From NCBI GenBank assembly GCA_050950645.1, contig JBMNHZ010000011.1, forward strand, positions 13,202 through 77,201: DNA of 64,000 nt, in the 5' to 3' direction. The notes under the pieces are model-generated. The model had not been told where the DNA came from. It did no database searches and saw nothing but the letters and a program-made list of their open reading frames with translations. The position numbers and the translations under genes are program-made. Below, piece by piece: positions 16,948-25,323 of this stretch. This DNA is from BRH-c25 sp012519325. GTDB lineage: Bacteria > Bacillota > Clostridia > Lutisporales > Lutisporaceae. Position 1 is the first letter of the stretch. The number at the start of each line of letters is the position of its first letter.

Positions 16948-16976
16948 AATATAACCCATTATTTCAGCAATGTCAA
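16948..16976 (-). promoter_or_regulatory. Promoter of the methionine T-box operon
   Basis: TTGACA at 16971-16976, 17-bp spacer and TATATT at 16948-16953 on the minus strand. The IS30 remnant repeat begins only 8 bp upstream of the -35 (16984), so the insertion just spared the promoter. Confidence 0.8.
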
Positions 16977-16983
16977 TATAAAA

Positions 16984-17711
16984 ATTTATCCCGTTCCCAT
17001 ATCATTAATTGCAACATTAAATGTCGCCTCTGTTAAGCAACCTGATTATAGACTTCAAGTGGAGTATAATAATCCAGAATCTTCCTTGGATAATTGTTTA
17101 ACCAATTTTCGATGCGCTTTATTTCCTGTTTACTATATTTACCAATATCTGCTCCTTTTGGTATGAAGCGGCGTATCATCCGATTCATATTCTCATTGCT
17201 CCCTCGTTCATATGCACTATATGGGTGTGCGTAAAATACCATCGTTCTTGCTTTCTTCTTACTAAGGCAAGACCTCTCCATTTCCGAACTGTTTAAAAAC
17301 TCTGATCCATTATCAACTGTTATGCTTTTAAATGTATCCTTAAACTTAATTCGCCCCATTTGTCGTTCCATTACATCCAGCGCCTTTATTACACTTTCCT
17401 GGCTTTTATCGGGCAGTTTTCGAATGATTTCACGTCTGCTTACTCGTTCTGTCATTGTAAGTAAGACGCTTTTGCTTCCTCCTTTCTTGCCTAACACTAA
17501 ATCCATTTCCCAATGTCCCACTTCTTGTCGTTCATCAACACTAGATGGCCTTTCATCTATGCTACGACCTTTTATATTCTTGTAAGATGGCCTGTTTACT
17601 CCTGTACCTGTTCTCTTTCGATACCTGCCATATATTAAATCCTTATATCTGATATTTAGAAAAACATTCTTATCTATATAGTTGTATATTGAATTTATCC
17701 CGTTCCCATAT
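16984..17711. repeat. 19-bp direct repeats bracketing the IS30 remnant
   Basis: The 19-mer ATTTATCCCGTTCCCATAT occurs identically at 16984-17002 and 17693-17711. The repeats enclose the transposase fragment, and the right copy supplies the codons for its present N-terminus. This is much longer than the 2-3 bp duplication usual for IS30 insertions. Confidence 0.8.
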
Positions 17712-17719
17712 ATTATCAA
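17003..17719 (-). mobile_element. IS30-family remnant (5'-truncated transposase)
   Basis: The transposase frame at 17033-17719 encodes 228 residues: the C-terminal two thirds of an IS30 Tpase, with DERQEVGHWEMDLVLGKKGG (first Asp), FKSITVDNGSEF (second Asp) and YSAYERGSNENMNRMIRRF (Glu). The N-terminal HTH region of about 100 residues is missing, and the frame starts inside a direct repeat. Left-end sequence around 17003-17025 may be the surviving terminal repeat; no matching right end is seen. It lies between the T-box promoter and the metH genes. Confidence 0.8.
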
Positions 17720-17781
17720 TAAATGGCTGTTGCATTTCAGGCTGAATTATGTTTATCATATATTAAATTGGAGGGCTGTGT

Positions 17782-18453
17782 ATGTATATTGATAGAGTTG
17801 AAGCCCTAAGGTATATGGGCTATAGAGGGCAGAGCATGGATGCGAATGTTGAAAAGCTTTTGGATGAATGCATCGATGAGGTTATGCTTGTATCAAAAAC
17901 AAGCTTTTTATATGATATTTTTGATATGGAAAGTAAAGAAGAAGGTTTGCATCTTATAGGAACTACTCTTTTACTGCGGGGAAAGGATATTAAAGCACAC
18001 CTGTCCGGAGCTGAAAAATGTGCGGTAATGGCAGTAACTCTAGGCCTAGAGGTTGACAGGCGAATAGACTTTTATTCAAGGACAGAACTTGCAAAGGCTC
18101 TGGTATTTAACGCATGTGCTGCTGCGGCAGTTGAATCACTATGTGATACGGTGCAGGGGAAAATAGAAGCCGAAGCAAGGAGCATGGGGCTTGAAATAAC
18201 ATCCAGATACAGCCCCGGATATGGAGATTTTCCCATTGATATTCAAAAGGAATTGTCAAAAGTATTGAAGACTTATGAGAGGCTGGGGCTGAGCGTAAAT
18301 GAAAGCAGCATAATGATACCGAGAAAGTCTGTAACAGCTTTTATTGGAATGAAGAGAGAAAAGTGCCGTAAAGAAAATAATAAATGCAAAAGCTGTAAAT
18401 ATTCCGATTGTGTTTTCAGAAAGGAAGTAGATAATAATGGAAAAATTATTTAA
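17782..18453 (+). CDS. Stand-alone MetH reactivation (AdoMet-binding) domain protein
   Basis: 223 residues. The segment SRYSPGYGDFPIDIQKELSKVL matches the AdoMet-binding motif of the MetH activation domain (RxSPGYG), followed by LGLSVNESSIMIPRKSVTAFIG. It would reload oxidised cobalamin in MetH with a methyl group from AdoMet and an electron donor. A C-terminal Cys cluster (CRKENNKCKSCKYSDC) could bind a metal or Fe-S cluster. MetH downstream lacks this domain and overlaps it by 17 bp, matching the split TM0268/TM0269 arrangement known in Thermotoga. Ribosome site GGAGGG lies upstream. Confidence 0.88.
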   Translation: MYIDRVEALRYMGYRGQSMDANVEKLLDECIDEVMLVSKTSFLYDIFDMESKEEGLHLIGTTLLLRGKDIKAHLSGAEKCAVMAVTLGLEVDRRIDFYSRTELAKALVFNACAAAAVESLCDTVQGKIEAEARSMGLEITSRYSPGYGDFPIDIQKELSKVLKTYERLGLSVNESSIMIPRKSVTAFIGMKREKCRKENNKCKSCKYSDCVFRKEVDNNGKII

Positions 18454-20812
18454 GCCTGAGGGGTTCCTGATATTTGACGGAGGCATGGGTACCATGCTGC
18501 AGGCCAGCGGGCTGAAAGCTGGGGAACTGCCTGAAAGCTGGAATATCAGCAATCCCGAAAGTATACTTGAAATACATAAAGCCTATATTGCCGCAGGAGC
18601 TGATATAATTACAACAAATACCTTTGGAGCCAATAGATATAAGCTGAAGGATTCAGGTTTCAGCTGCGGCGAAGTTATAGAAAGTGCGGTGAAAATAGCA
18701 AAAAAAGCAGCAGGGAATAAGCTTGTAGCTTGCGATATAGGGCCTATTGGCCAGCTTATGGAGCCATATGGCACATTATCCTTCCAGGATGCTTACGATG
18801 CTTTTAAGGAACAGGTTGCTGCCGGGGATGCAGCCGGGGCAGACTTGGTATTGATAGAGACAATGTCGGATATATACGAAGCCAAAGCTGCAATTCTAGC
18901 AGCAAAGGAGAACAGCCGCCTGCCTGTTTTATGCACCATGACCTTTCAGTCTGACGGAAGAACACTGACAGGCTCCGATCCTTTGACAATGGTAAATATA
19001 ATATCACATCTGGGGGTAGATGTACTGGGAATCAACTGCTCTCTAGGACCAAAGGACATGATACCTCTCCTTGCCCAGGTGCTCAAATACTCCGCCATAC
19101 CTGTAATTGTGCAGCCAAATGCTGGGCTGCCGGCTGTTGTGGACGGCAAGACCTATTATGACATAAGCCCTGAGCAGTTCGGACTATACATGGCTGAAAT
19201 GGCGGAAATGGGAGCTTTAATACTTGGGGGCTGCTGCGGCACCACGCCTTTGCATATAAGGGAGATAAGAAAAGCCCTCCAGGGCAAAAGGCCGGCAAGG
19301 GTTGAAGTAAAGAAGCTTACTGCAGCCAGTTCCTCAACATCCACAGTGATTCTGGGGGATGGGATAAAAATAATAGGAGAAAGAATAAACCCTACAGGCA
19401 AGAAAATGCTTCAGGAAGCATTGAGAAACGGGGATATGAATTACATTCTTAAGGAAGCTGTCCTGCAAAGGGATGCAGGGGCACACATACTTGACGTAAA
19501 TGTGGGGCTGCCGGAGATAGATGAAAGAGCAATGATGGTAAGAGCCGTATCTGAGCTGCAGAGCATAGTGAATCTTCCCCTGCAGCTTGACAGCGTAAGG
19601 CCGGATGTTATAGAAGCCGCAGCCAGGGTCTGCAGCGGAAGGCCAATAATAAATTCTGTAAACGGCGAAAAGAAGATAATGGACACAATATTTCCCATAG
19701 CGAAAAAATACGGGTGCCTGGTTGTTGCTCTTACACTTGACGAAAACGGAATACCTGAAAAAGCGGAAGATCGGCTGAAAATTGCAGAAAAAATAGTAAA
19801 AAGGGCCGAAGAGTTCGGAATTGACAGAGAGGATATTATAGTTGACTGTCTTGTACTTACTGCATCGGCACAGCAGAAGGAGGTCAGGGAGACAATAAAG
19901 GCCTTGGCACTTGTAAAGGAGAAATTAGGGCTTAAGACTACTCTTGGAGTAAGCAACGTATCCTTCGGACTGCCGGACAGGGAACTTCTCAACAGGACTT
20001 TTTTAGCCATGGCTCTGACCGCAGGATTGGATGCGCCTATTATGAACCCGATAGCGGAAGCTATGATGAATACAATAAGAGCATATAATGTGCTTTGGGA
20101 TATTGATAAGAAAGCGGCCGAATATATCAGAAGCCGGTCTGAGAGCAATGAAAAGGTTGTATTCAAGGAGAAGGAAGAAAAACAGGATTTGAAAAAAATA
20201 ATAATCAATGGTATGAAGGAAGAAGCTGAGTCAATGGTAAAAAAGCTTCTAGCGGAGAAAAACGGCATGGAAATTGTAGATGAATTTCTTATTCCTGCCC
20301 TTGATATAGTGGGGCAGAAATATGAATCAGGAGAAATTTTTCTGCCGCAGCTTATACAATCCGCTGAAACTGTTAAAAGGGCTTTTGAGGTAATAAAAAA
20401 CAGCATGCTTGAGAATACCAGGGAAGCTGCCGGGGTTTCCAAAGGGAAAATTGTAATTGCCACAGTCAAGGGAGATATTCATGACATAGGAAAGAATATT
20501 GTGAAGATATTGCTGGAAAACTACGGCTTTAAGGTTTATGACCTTGGAAAGGATGTACCCGCAGAGAGCATAGTTGAAAAGGTAAAGGAAGAAAAAGCCC
20601 TTATGGTCGGCTTAAGCGCACTGATGACTACTACAGTAAAAAGCATGGAGGACACCATTAAGGCTCTCAGACGGTATTGCCCGGATACGAAAGTAATGGT
20701 GGGAGGAGCGGTGCTTAACGAAGAATATGGGAAAATGATAGGTGCGGATTATTATGGCAGGGATGCCGGGGAAGCGGTAAAGATAGCCCGGGAATTTTAC
20801 AATTGCAAATAA
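18437..20812 (+). CDS. metH: Cobalamin-dependent methionine synthase without activation domain
   Basis: 791 residues in three modules. The homocysteine-binding barrel (1-290) has zinc ligands in GINCSLGP and GGCCGTTP. The pterin-binding barrel (about 305-570) has GERINPTGKKM, DVNVGLPEIDE and GVSNVSFGLP. The cobalamin cap and Rossmann domain (590-791) has TVKGDIHDIGKNIV with the axial His and GLSALMTTT. It transfers the methyl of 5-methyl-THF to homocysteine. The C-terminal reactivation domain of about 330 residues in E. coli MetH is absent and is encoded by the preceding gene. Homocysteine and methyl-THF would come from the operons at 14.5-16.6 kb and 12.3 kb. Confidence 0.95.
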   Translation: MEKLFKPEGFLIFDGGMGTMLQASGLKAGELPESWNISNPESILEIHKAYIAAGADIITTNTFGANRYKLKDSGFSCGEVIESAVKIAKKAAGNKLVACDIGPIGQLMEPYGTLSFQDAYDAFKEQVAAGDAAGADLVLIETMSDIYEAKAAILAAKENSRLPVLCTMTFQSDGRTLTGSDPLTMVNIISHLGVDVLGINCSLGPKDMIPLLAQVLKYSAIPVIVQPNAGLPAVVDGKTYYDISPEQFGLYMAEMAEMGALILGGCCGTTPLHIREIRKALQGKRPARVEVKKLTAASSSTSTVILGDGIKIIGERINPTGKKMLQEALRNGDMNYILKEAVLQRDAGAHILDVNVGLPEIDERAMMVRAVSELQSIVNLPLQLDSVRPDVIEAAARVCSGRPIINSVNGEKKIMDTIFPIAKKYGCLVVALTLDENGIPEKAEDRLKIAEKIVKRAEEFGIDREDIIVDCLVLTASAQQKEVRETIKALALVKEKLGLKTTLGVSNVSFGLPDRELLNRTFLAMALTAGLDAPIMNPIAEAMMNTIRAYNVLWDIDKKAAEYIRSRSESNEKVVFKEKEEKQDLKKIIINGMKEEAESMVKKLLAEKNGMEIVDEFLIPALDIVGQKYESGEIFLPQLIQSAETVKRAFEVIKNSMLENTREAAGVSKGKIVIATVKGDIHDIGKNIVKILLENYGFKVYDLGKDVPAESIVEKVKEEKALMVGLSALMTTTVKSMEDTIKALRRYCPDTKVMVGGAVLNEEYGKMIGADYYGRDAGEAVKIAREFYNCK

Positions 20813-20894
20813 TCTTTATAAATATTGATATTGCTTTTACCGGCTGATACAAGTTAAAATAGTATTTGCGGTGTTAATGACAGGGGGGTACGCA

Positions 20895-21794
20895 ATGAAT
20901 AAACGGGAAATGAAGTCCAATATGCTGCTTATGCTGACTGCTACCATATGGGGATTCGCATTTGTAGTCCAAAGAGTCGGCATGCAGTATATGGGAGCAT
21001 TTGCTTTCAATGGAGTGAGATTTGCACTGGGAAGCATTTCACTGGTTCCATTAATCATATATTTCAAGAATAAAAAGGCGGCGGAACAGTTAGAGGATGC
21101 TCCTCCTGCTAGCGCTTTAGTACCTGGAATTATTGCAGGGTCAGTGCTATTTTTTGGAGCTTCACTGCAGCAGGCCGGCCTTGCATATACGACGGCAGGG
21201 AAGGCAGCCTTTATTACAGGCTTGTATATAGTGATTGTGCCTTTACTGGGTATTTTCTTAAAGCAGCGTACAGGCGTGAATACCTGGATTGGAGTTGTTC
21301 TGGCTGCTTCAGGATTGTATTTTTTAAGTGTCAATGAGGATTTTACTATAGCAATAGGAGATTTTTTGGAGATTATCGGTGCTTTTTTCTGGGCTGTACA
21401 TATATTGGTTATTGATCATTTTACCAAGAAAGTGGATGCGCTGAAGCTATCCTTTGTACAATTTGCAATGTGCTCGTTGTTAAGCATAATAGCGGCATTT
21501 ATTTTCGAGGACATATCAATATCCGGCATTGGACAGGCAGCAATTCCCATACTTTATGGAGGCTTATTATCCGTAGGTGTGGCGTATACGCTTCAAGTGG
21601 TAGCCCAAAAGCATGCAAAGCCTTCCCATGCAGCCATAATACTCAGCATGGAAACAGTGTTTGCAGCAATCGGTGGGGCATTGCTGCTGGGTGAGGATCT
21701 TGGCGGCAGGGGATATTTTGGCTGTGCTCTGATGCTTGCAGGAATGCTGCTGACTCAGGTAAATTTTTTAGACAAAAAGGAATATAAAGCCTAG
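20895..21794 (+). CDS. EamA/DMT-family transporter
   Basis: About 299 residues from the ATG at 20895, preceded by GGGGGG at good spacing; an upstream ATG at 20871 lacks a ribosome site. Ten hydrophobic segments form two EamA repeats (about 8-140 and 150-295), with ATIWGFAFVVQRVGMQYMGA in the first and ETVFAAIGGALLLGEDLG in the second. It is probably an inner-membrane metabolite or drug exporter. Substrate is unknown. The stop overlaps that of convergent asnA by four bases, leaving no room for a separate terminator. Confidence 0.85.
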   Translation: MNKREMKSNMLLMLTATIWGFAFVVQRVGMQYMGAFAFNGVRFALGSISLVPLIIYFKNKKAAEQLEDAPPASALVPGIIAGSVLFFGASLQQAGLAYTTAGKAAFITGLYIVIVPLLGIFLKQRTGVNTWIGVVLAASGLYFLSVNEDFTIAIGDFLEIIGAFFWAVHILVIDHFTKKVDALKLSFVQFAMCSLLSIIAAFIFEDISISGIGQAAIPILYGGLLSVGVAYTLQVVAQKHAKPSHAAIILSMETVFAAIGGALLLGEDLGGRGYFGCALMLAGMLLTQVNFLDKKEYKA

Positions 21795-22780
21795 AGAAGC
21801 TTTATATTCCTTTTTTCGCACAGGCGTATTATTTCCTCAGGCCATATGGAAGCTTGCACCTCTCCAATATGAGCTTTTTTAAGGAAAAACATGCATATCC
21901 TTGATTGGCCTATACCTCCGCCTATAGTATAAGGCAGTTCACCCTTCAGCAGTGAGCTGTGATAAGGCAATTCCTTCCGATCGGTACATCCGGCAATCTC
22001 CAACTGGTGCACCAGGGCTTCTTCATCAACGCGTATTCCCATGGAAGACATTTCAAAGGCACATTGGAGCACAGGATACCAGAACAGTATATCTCCGTTA
22101 AGGGACCAGTCATCATAATCCGGTGCCCTTCCGTCATGCCTTATTCCGGATTTCAGCCGGGCACCTATCTGCATTAGAAATACAGCGCCTTTATCCTTGG
22201 TGATAAGGTTTTCCCTTTCCTTGGGAGTTTTATCAGGATACATATCCTCAAGCTCCTGTGCAGTAATAAAAAAGATTTCCTCGGGCAAAGCCGGTTTAAA
22301 TTGCGGATAACGCCTCGAGATAAGTTTCTCAGTATCCTTAAAAACACTGTATATGGTTTTTACAACAGCCTTTAGAGTTTCCGGGGTCCTTTCACTTTTA
22401 AGGATAATTTTTTCCCAATCCCATTGATCTACATATATTGAGTGAAGGTTATCCAGAACCTCATCCCTTCGGATTGCGTTCATATCGGTATAAAGGCCTT
22501 CTCCCGGTGAAAATCCATACCTTAACAGGGCTGTCCTCTTCCATTTAGCTAATGACTGTACAATTTCCAATTCAGCGTCTTTCATAGAAAGTGCATCAAA
22601 GGAAACGGGACGTTCTATTCCGTTCAGGTTATCATTGAGTCCTGTAGCTTTCTCAACAAACAGCGGAGCCGATACTCTTGTAAGATTAAGTTTTTTGGCC
22701 AGCTGTGCTTCGAAAAAATCTTTAATTATCTTGATTGCTACCTCCGTTTCTCTTATGCTGAGTGAATACATTTCTGACAT
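21791..22780 (-). CDS. asnA: Aspartate-ammonia ligase
   Basis: 329 residues, normal length for AsnA. Class-II synthetase-like motifs: NLTRVSAPLFVE, GIERPVSFD, KWKRTALLRYGF, GEGLYTDMNAIRRDE, SIYVDQWDWEK and the C-terminal GGGIGQSRICMFFL ATP-binding motif 3. It makes asparagine from aspartate, ammonia and ATP, giving AMP. An asparagine T-box upstream (22806-23137) fits control by tRNA-Asn charging. Confidence 0.95.
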   Translation of the reverse strand: MSEMYSLSIRETEVAIKIIKDFFEAQLAKKLNLTRVSAPLFVEKATGLNDNLNGIERPVSFDALSMKDAELEIVQSLAKWKRTALLRYGFSPGEGLYTDMNAIRRDEVLDNLHSIYVDQWDWEKIILKSERTPETLKAVVKTIYSVFKDTEKLISRRYPQFKPALPEEIFFITAQELEDMYPDKTPKERENLITKDKGAVFLMQIGARLKSGIRHDGRAPDYDDWSLNGDILFWYPVLQCAFEMSSMGIRVDEEALVHQLEIAGCTDRKELPYHSSLLKGELPYTIGGGIGQSRICMFFLKKAHIGEVQASIWPEEIIRLCEKRNIKLL

Positions 22781-22805
22781 TTTAATACCTCCTTTTTTCG
22801 ATTAA

Positions 22806-23137
22806 AAAATAAAAACCTTTCATCCCAACAAAGGGACGAAAGGTTATTCGCGGTACCACCCTGATTGATTGAAGCTCATGCTTCAATCCGCTCTGCCAGT
22901 ACGGATTTATGATGATTTCTAAAATCGATACTGCCCATTCTGTAACGGTAAGGCTCCGTCCAAGTCTACTATCCGGTTACATACACCGGGTTTCGGTTGG
23001 AGACTCAAGGCTGTTCTTCACTTCAGGCTTAGCACCGGGCTTGCACCATTCCCGGCTCGCTTAGGCATATCCTTCAAGCTACTCTTCCCATCATTGCCGA
23101 AATATACACTTTTTATCATTGCGAAGTGATAAACGTT
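22806..23137 (-). ncRNA. T-box leader, asparagine specifier
   Basis: The minus strand carries stem I start GATGGGAAGAGTAG and specifier AAC at 23013-23015, in the context GAAGAACAGCC. The T-box core AGGGTGGTACCGCG is at about 22850-22863. The terminator stem at 22814-22845 (AACCTTTCGTCCC and its partner) is followed by U-rich sequence. The specifier agrees with the downstream asnA. Confidence 0.92.
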
Positions 23138-23143
23138 TTTTTT

Positions 23144-23172
23144 ATTATATTAGCTGATTGAAAAAATGTCAA
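23144..23172 (-). promoter_or_regulatory. Promoter of the asnA T-box
   Basis: Consensus TTGACA at 23167-23172, 17-bp spacer and TATAAT at 23144-23149 on the minus strand. The transcription start would fall near 23137. Confidence 0.85.
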
Positions 23173-23345
23173 TAATTTTTTTTGCAGATTTAACATATTA
23201 AGAATTTATTGTCAAAGTATGGGCTTTATTGTTTATATGAACAGAATGACTAATTATATAATAAGGCATACTGCTTGTACAATGAAATGATATAATAATG
23301 CTAAAATTTATGTGATTTATAATGCAATATGGGGGGTAAGTATTT

Positions 23346-23726
23346 ATGAAGATAAAAGGTACGGAAACCTCGAAGCCTGCTAATGTGAGAAAAAGCAAAA
23401 GGATTGATTATTATTCAAAGATATACTGCACTAAAAGTATTCAGGAAGGCAGGACGGAAGAATACGACGTGCCTATTGAACTCATGCTTATTAATATTTC
23501 AATAGGAGGCCTGGGTATTATATCAGAAAGGATATTTGAGAAAGATACGGTATTGGTGCTTGATTTAAAGCTGGAAGAAGTGAAATATGAAAAAGTATAT
23601 GCAAAAGTAATGTGGGTGATGAAAATGGGCGACATGTACAGGCACGGTTTAGAAATTTTCAACGTATCCGGAAGGCTTTACAAACATCTGGGTGCTCTTG
23701 ACAACAGCATCAAGACTACGGTGTAA
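23346..23726 (+). CDS. PilZ-domain protein
   Basis: 126 residues. The N-terminus holds the arginine-rich c-di-GMP motif in a reduced form (NVRKSKRIDYY), followed by ELMLINISIGGLGII, matching the second PilZ motif with Asn instead of the usual Asp. A beta-barrel pattern ends with RHGLEIFNVS. It probably senses cyclic di-GMP in the cytoplasm, but the first motif lacks a canonical RxxxR, so binding needs testing. The start has a GGGGGG ribosome site. It is monocistronic, since the next gene has its own promoter. Confidence 0.75.
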   Translation: MKIKGTETSKPANVRKSKRIDYYSKIYCTKSIQEGRTEEYDVPIELMLINISIGGLGIISERIFEKDTVLVLDLKLEEVKYEKVYAKVMWVMKMGDMYRHGLEIFNVSGRLYKHLGALDNSIKTTV

Positions 23727-23748
23727 CTCCCTGAAATCAGACAAATAA

Positions 23749-23777
23749 TTGCAAATTATCTTATATTGTAATATAAT
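23749..23777 (+). promoter_or_regulatory. Promoter of the SEC-C gene
   Basis: TTGCAA at 23749-23754, 17-bp spacer and TATAAT at 23772-23777, 41 bp before the start codon at 23818. AAGGGAG is the ribosome site. Confidence 0.65.
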
Positions 23778-23817
23778 AAAACGTGGCAATAATATCACTA
23801 AATAAGGGAGTAGTAGC

Positions 23818-24324
23818 ATGAGCTTGTTTGAGAACTGGAGAGAAAAGGCGTATAATAACGAACAAAACGAAAAGTATAAAAAAAGATTTTGGGAGGATTA
23901 CTTTAAGAAGGAAGAGTCTATTTATGAAAAGCTCCTTTCCAATCCGGAAGAGGTGGTTGAGGGTACGGTTGCGGAACTGGCGGATAAATATGAGACGGAC
24001 ATACTGCTGTTCACAGGCTTCCTTGACGGTATTAACGATAGCCTTGTCGAACCGATGAAGCTTGAGGAGCTGGAAGAGTCAAGCAACGTAAAACTTGAGA
24101 TAGATTATGAAAAGCTTTATTATAACATGCTGAAGGCAAAAGCTGATTGGCTGTACAATTTGCCTCAGTGGGACGGCATACTTGAAGCCGAGAAAAGAAA
24201 AGAAATAACAAAGAAGCAAAGGCTTTCAGGCACAGTGATAAAACAGAAGGAGCCCGGAAGGAACGAACCGTGTCCTTGCGGGAGCGGAAAGAAGTATAAA
24301 AAGTGCTGTGGCGCTAACAAATAA
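23818..24324 (+). CDS. SEC-C zinc-motif protein
   Basis: 168 residues. The last 20 are a SEC-C zinc-binding motif (GRNEPCPCGSGKKYKKCC), as at the SecA C-terminus and in many small cytoplasmic proteins. The N-terminal 140 residues are mostly helical and charged, with a hydrophobic segment LADKYETDILLFTGFLDGI. The function of this architecture is not established; ribosome or SecB/SecA association is possible. An inverted repeat (ACTCCC...GGGAGT, about 24336-24366) follows and may attenuate transcription into the NUDIX gene. Confidence 0.75.
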   Translation: MSLFENWREKAYNNEQNEKYKKRFWEDYFKKEESIYEKLLSNPEEVVEGTVAELADKYETDILLFTGFLDGINDSLVEPMKLEELEESSNVKLEIDYEKLYYNMLKAKADWLYNLPQWDGILEAEKRKEITKKQRLSGTVIKQKEPGRNEPCPCGSGKKYKKCCGANK

Positions 24325-24396
24325 TGTAGGAAAATGACTCCCGGAGGAATAATAACCGATGGGAGTCTAATAGTATTCATAGAAAGGGTGATATCT

Positions 24397-25302
24397 ATGA
24401 AATACGGTGTTTTAAGAAACAAGCAGGGCCTGACTGAGGAGGAATTTCTGTCACAGTATGATGCAGGACAGTATGAGCGGCCTTCTGTAACAGTAGATAT
24501 GCTTGTTTTTTCAGTTATGAGTGAAATGAAGAAAGGCAGTGTAAAGCTGCCTGAAAAATCCTTGAAGATACTTATGGTGAAAAGGGGGGACCATCCCTTT
24601 ATGGGGTACTGGGCACTTCCCGGAGGCTTTGTAAATATGGACGAAAGCCTGGATACGGCTGCACAAAGGGAGCTTAAGGAAGAAACAAACATAGATAATA
24701 TATACATGGAGCAGCTTTATACATGGGGTGATGTAAACAGAGATCCTCGTACCAGGATAATAGGCTGCTCATATATGTCTCTTGTTGACAGCAGCAGGCT
24801 TGATGTAAAAGCTGGGGATGATGCGGAGGATACAGCCTGGTTCAGTGTAAAGTGCAATGTGGTAGATCAGAAGAAATTCGGGACAGGGAAAGGTTTTTGC
24901 GTTCAAAACAGGGTAAGACTCGTACTAAGTAATGACAAAGAAGAGTTGGAAGCGATTATAGACATTGACAGGACCTTTGACGGTAATATTGTGAGAGTGA
25001 GCAGAGAATTATCCGAGTCAAGGGGGATTGCTTTTGACCATGGGAAGATAATCGAATATGCGGTTGAAAGCATCAGAAGCAGGATCGAATGTAACACCGG
25101 CATAGTCTTCAACCTTATGCCTGAGTTTTTCACCTTGACTGAGCTGCGCCAGACATATGAGGCAATACTGGGTAAGGAGCTTCCGGAAGCAGAATTCAGG
25201 ACAAAAGCAGCAGATATGGTTGTTGAACATAGGCCGTCTAAATTATATAAGTATAATCCCAATTGGGTTGAAAAGCATCTTACAGCCCAAATTCTGAGGT
25301 AA
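24397..25302 (+). CDS. NUDIX hydrolase with C-terminal winged helix (NrtR-like)
   Basis: 301 residues from ATG 24397 (AAAGGGTG upstream); an earlier in-frame ATG at 24334 lies in the inverted repeat. The NUDIX box is complete (GGFVNMDESLDTAAQ then RELKEETNI). The C-terminal 80 residues (FNLMPEFFTLTELRQTYEAI to YKYNPNWVEKHL) form the winged helix found in NrtR-type regulators of NAD metabolism and in ADP-ribose hydrolases. A retained full NUDIX box suggests hydrolase activity, unlike some repressor-only NrtR proteins. No NAD genes are next to it, so targets are unknown. Confidence 0.85.
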   Translation: MKYGVLRNKQGLTEEEFLSQYDAGQYERPSVTVDMLVFSVMSEMKKGSVKLPEKSLKILMVKRGDHPFMGYWALPGGFVNMDESLDTAAQRELKEETNIDNIYMEQLYTWGDVNRDPRTRIIGCSYMSLVDSSRLDVKAGDDAEDTAWFSVKCNVVDQKKFGTGKGFCVQNRVRLVLSNDKEELEAIIDIDRTFDGNIVRVSRELSESRGIAFDHGKIIEYAVESIRSRIECNTGIVFNLMPEFFTLTELRQTYEAILGKELPEAEFRTKAADMVVEHRPSKLYKYNPNWVEKHLTAQILR

Positions 25303-25323
25303 TGATAGAAGGAGGGACTAAAT

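Noticed and set aside
19441..20469. Long minus-strand open frame (342 codons) opposite metH
   Set aside because: It is antisense to the conserved pterin and cobalamin domains of metH, has a Ser/Ile-rich composition typical of reverse-complement frames, and has no ribosome site or recognisable motif.
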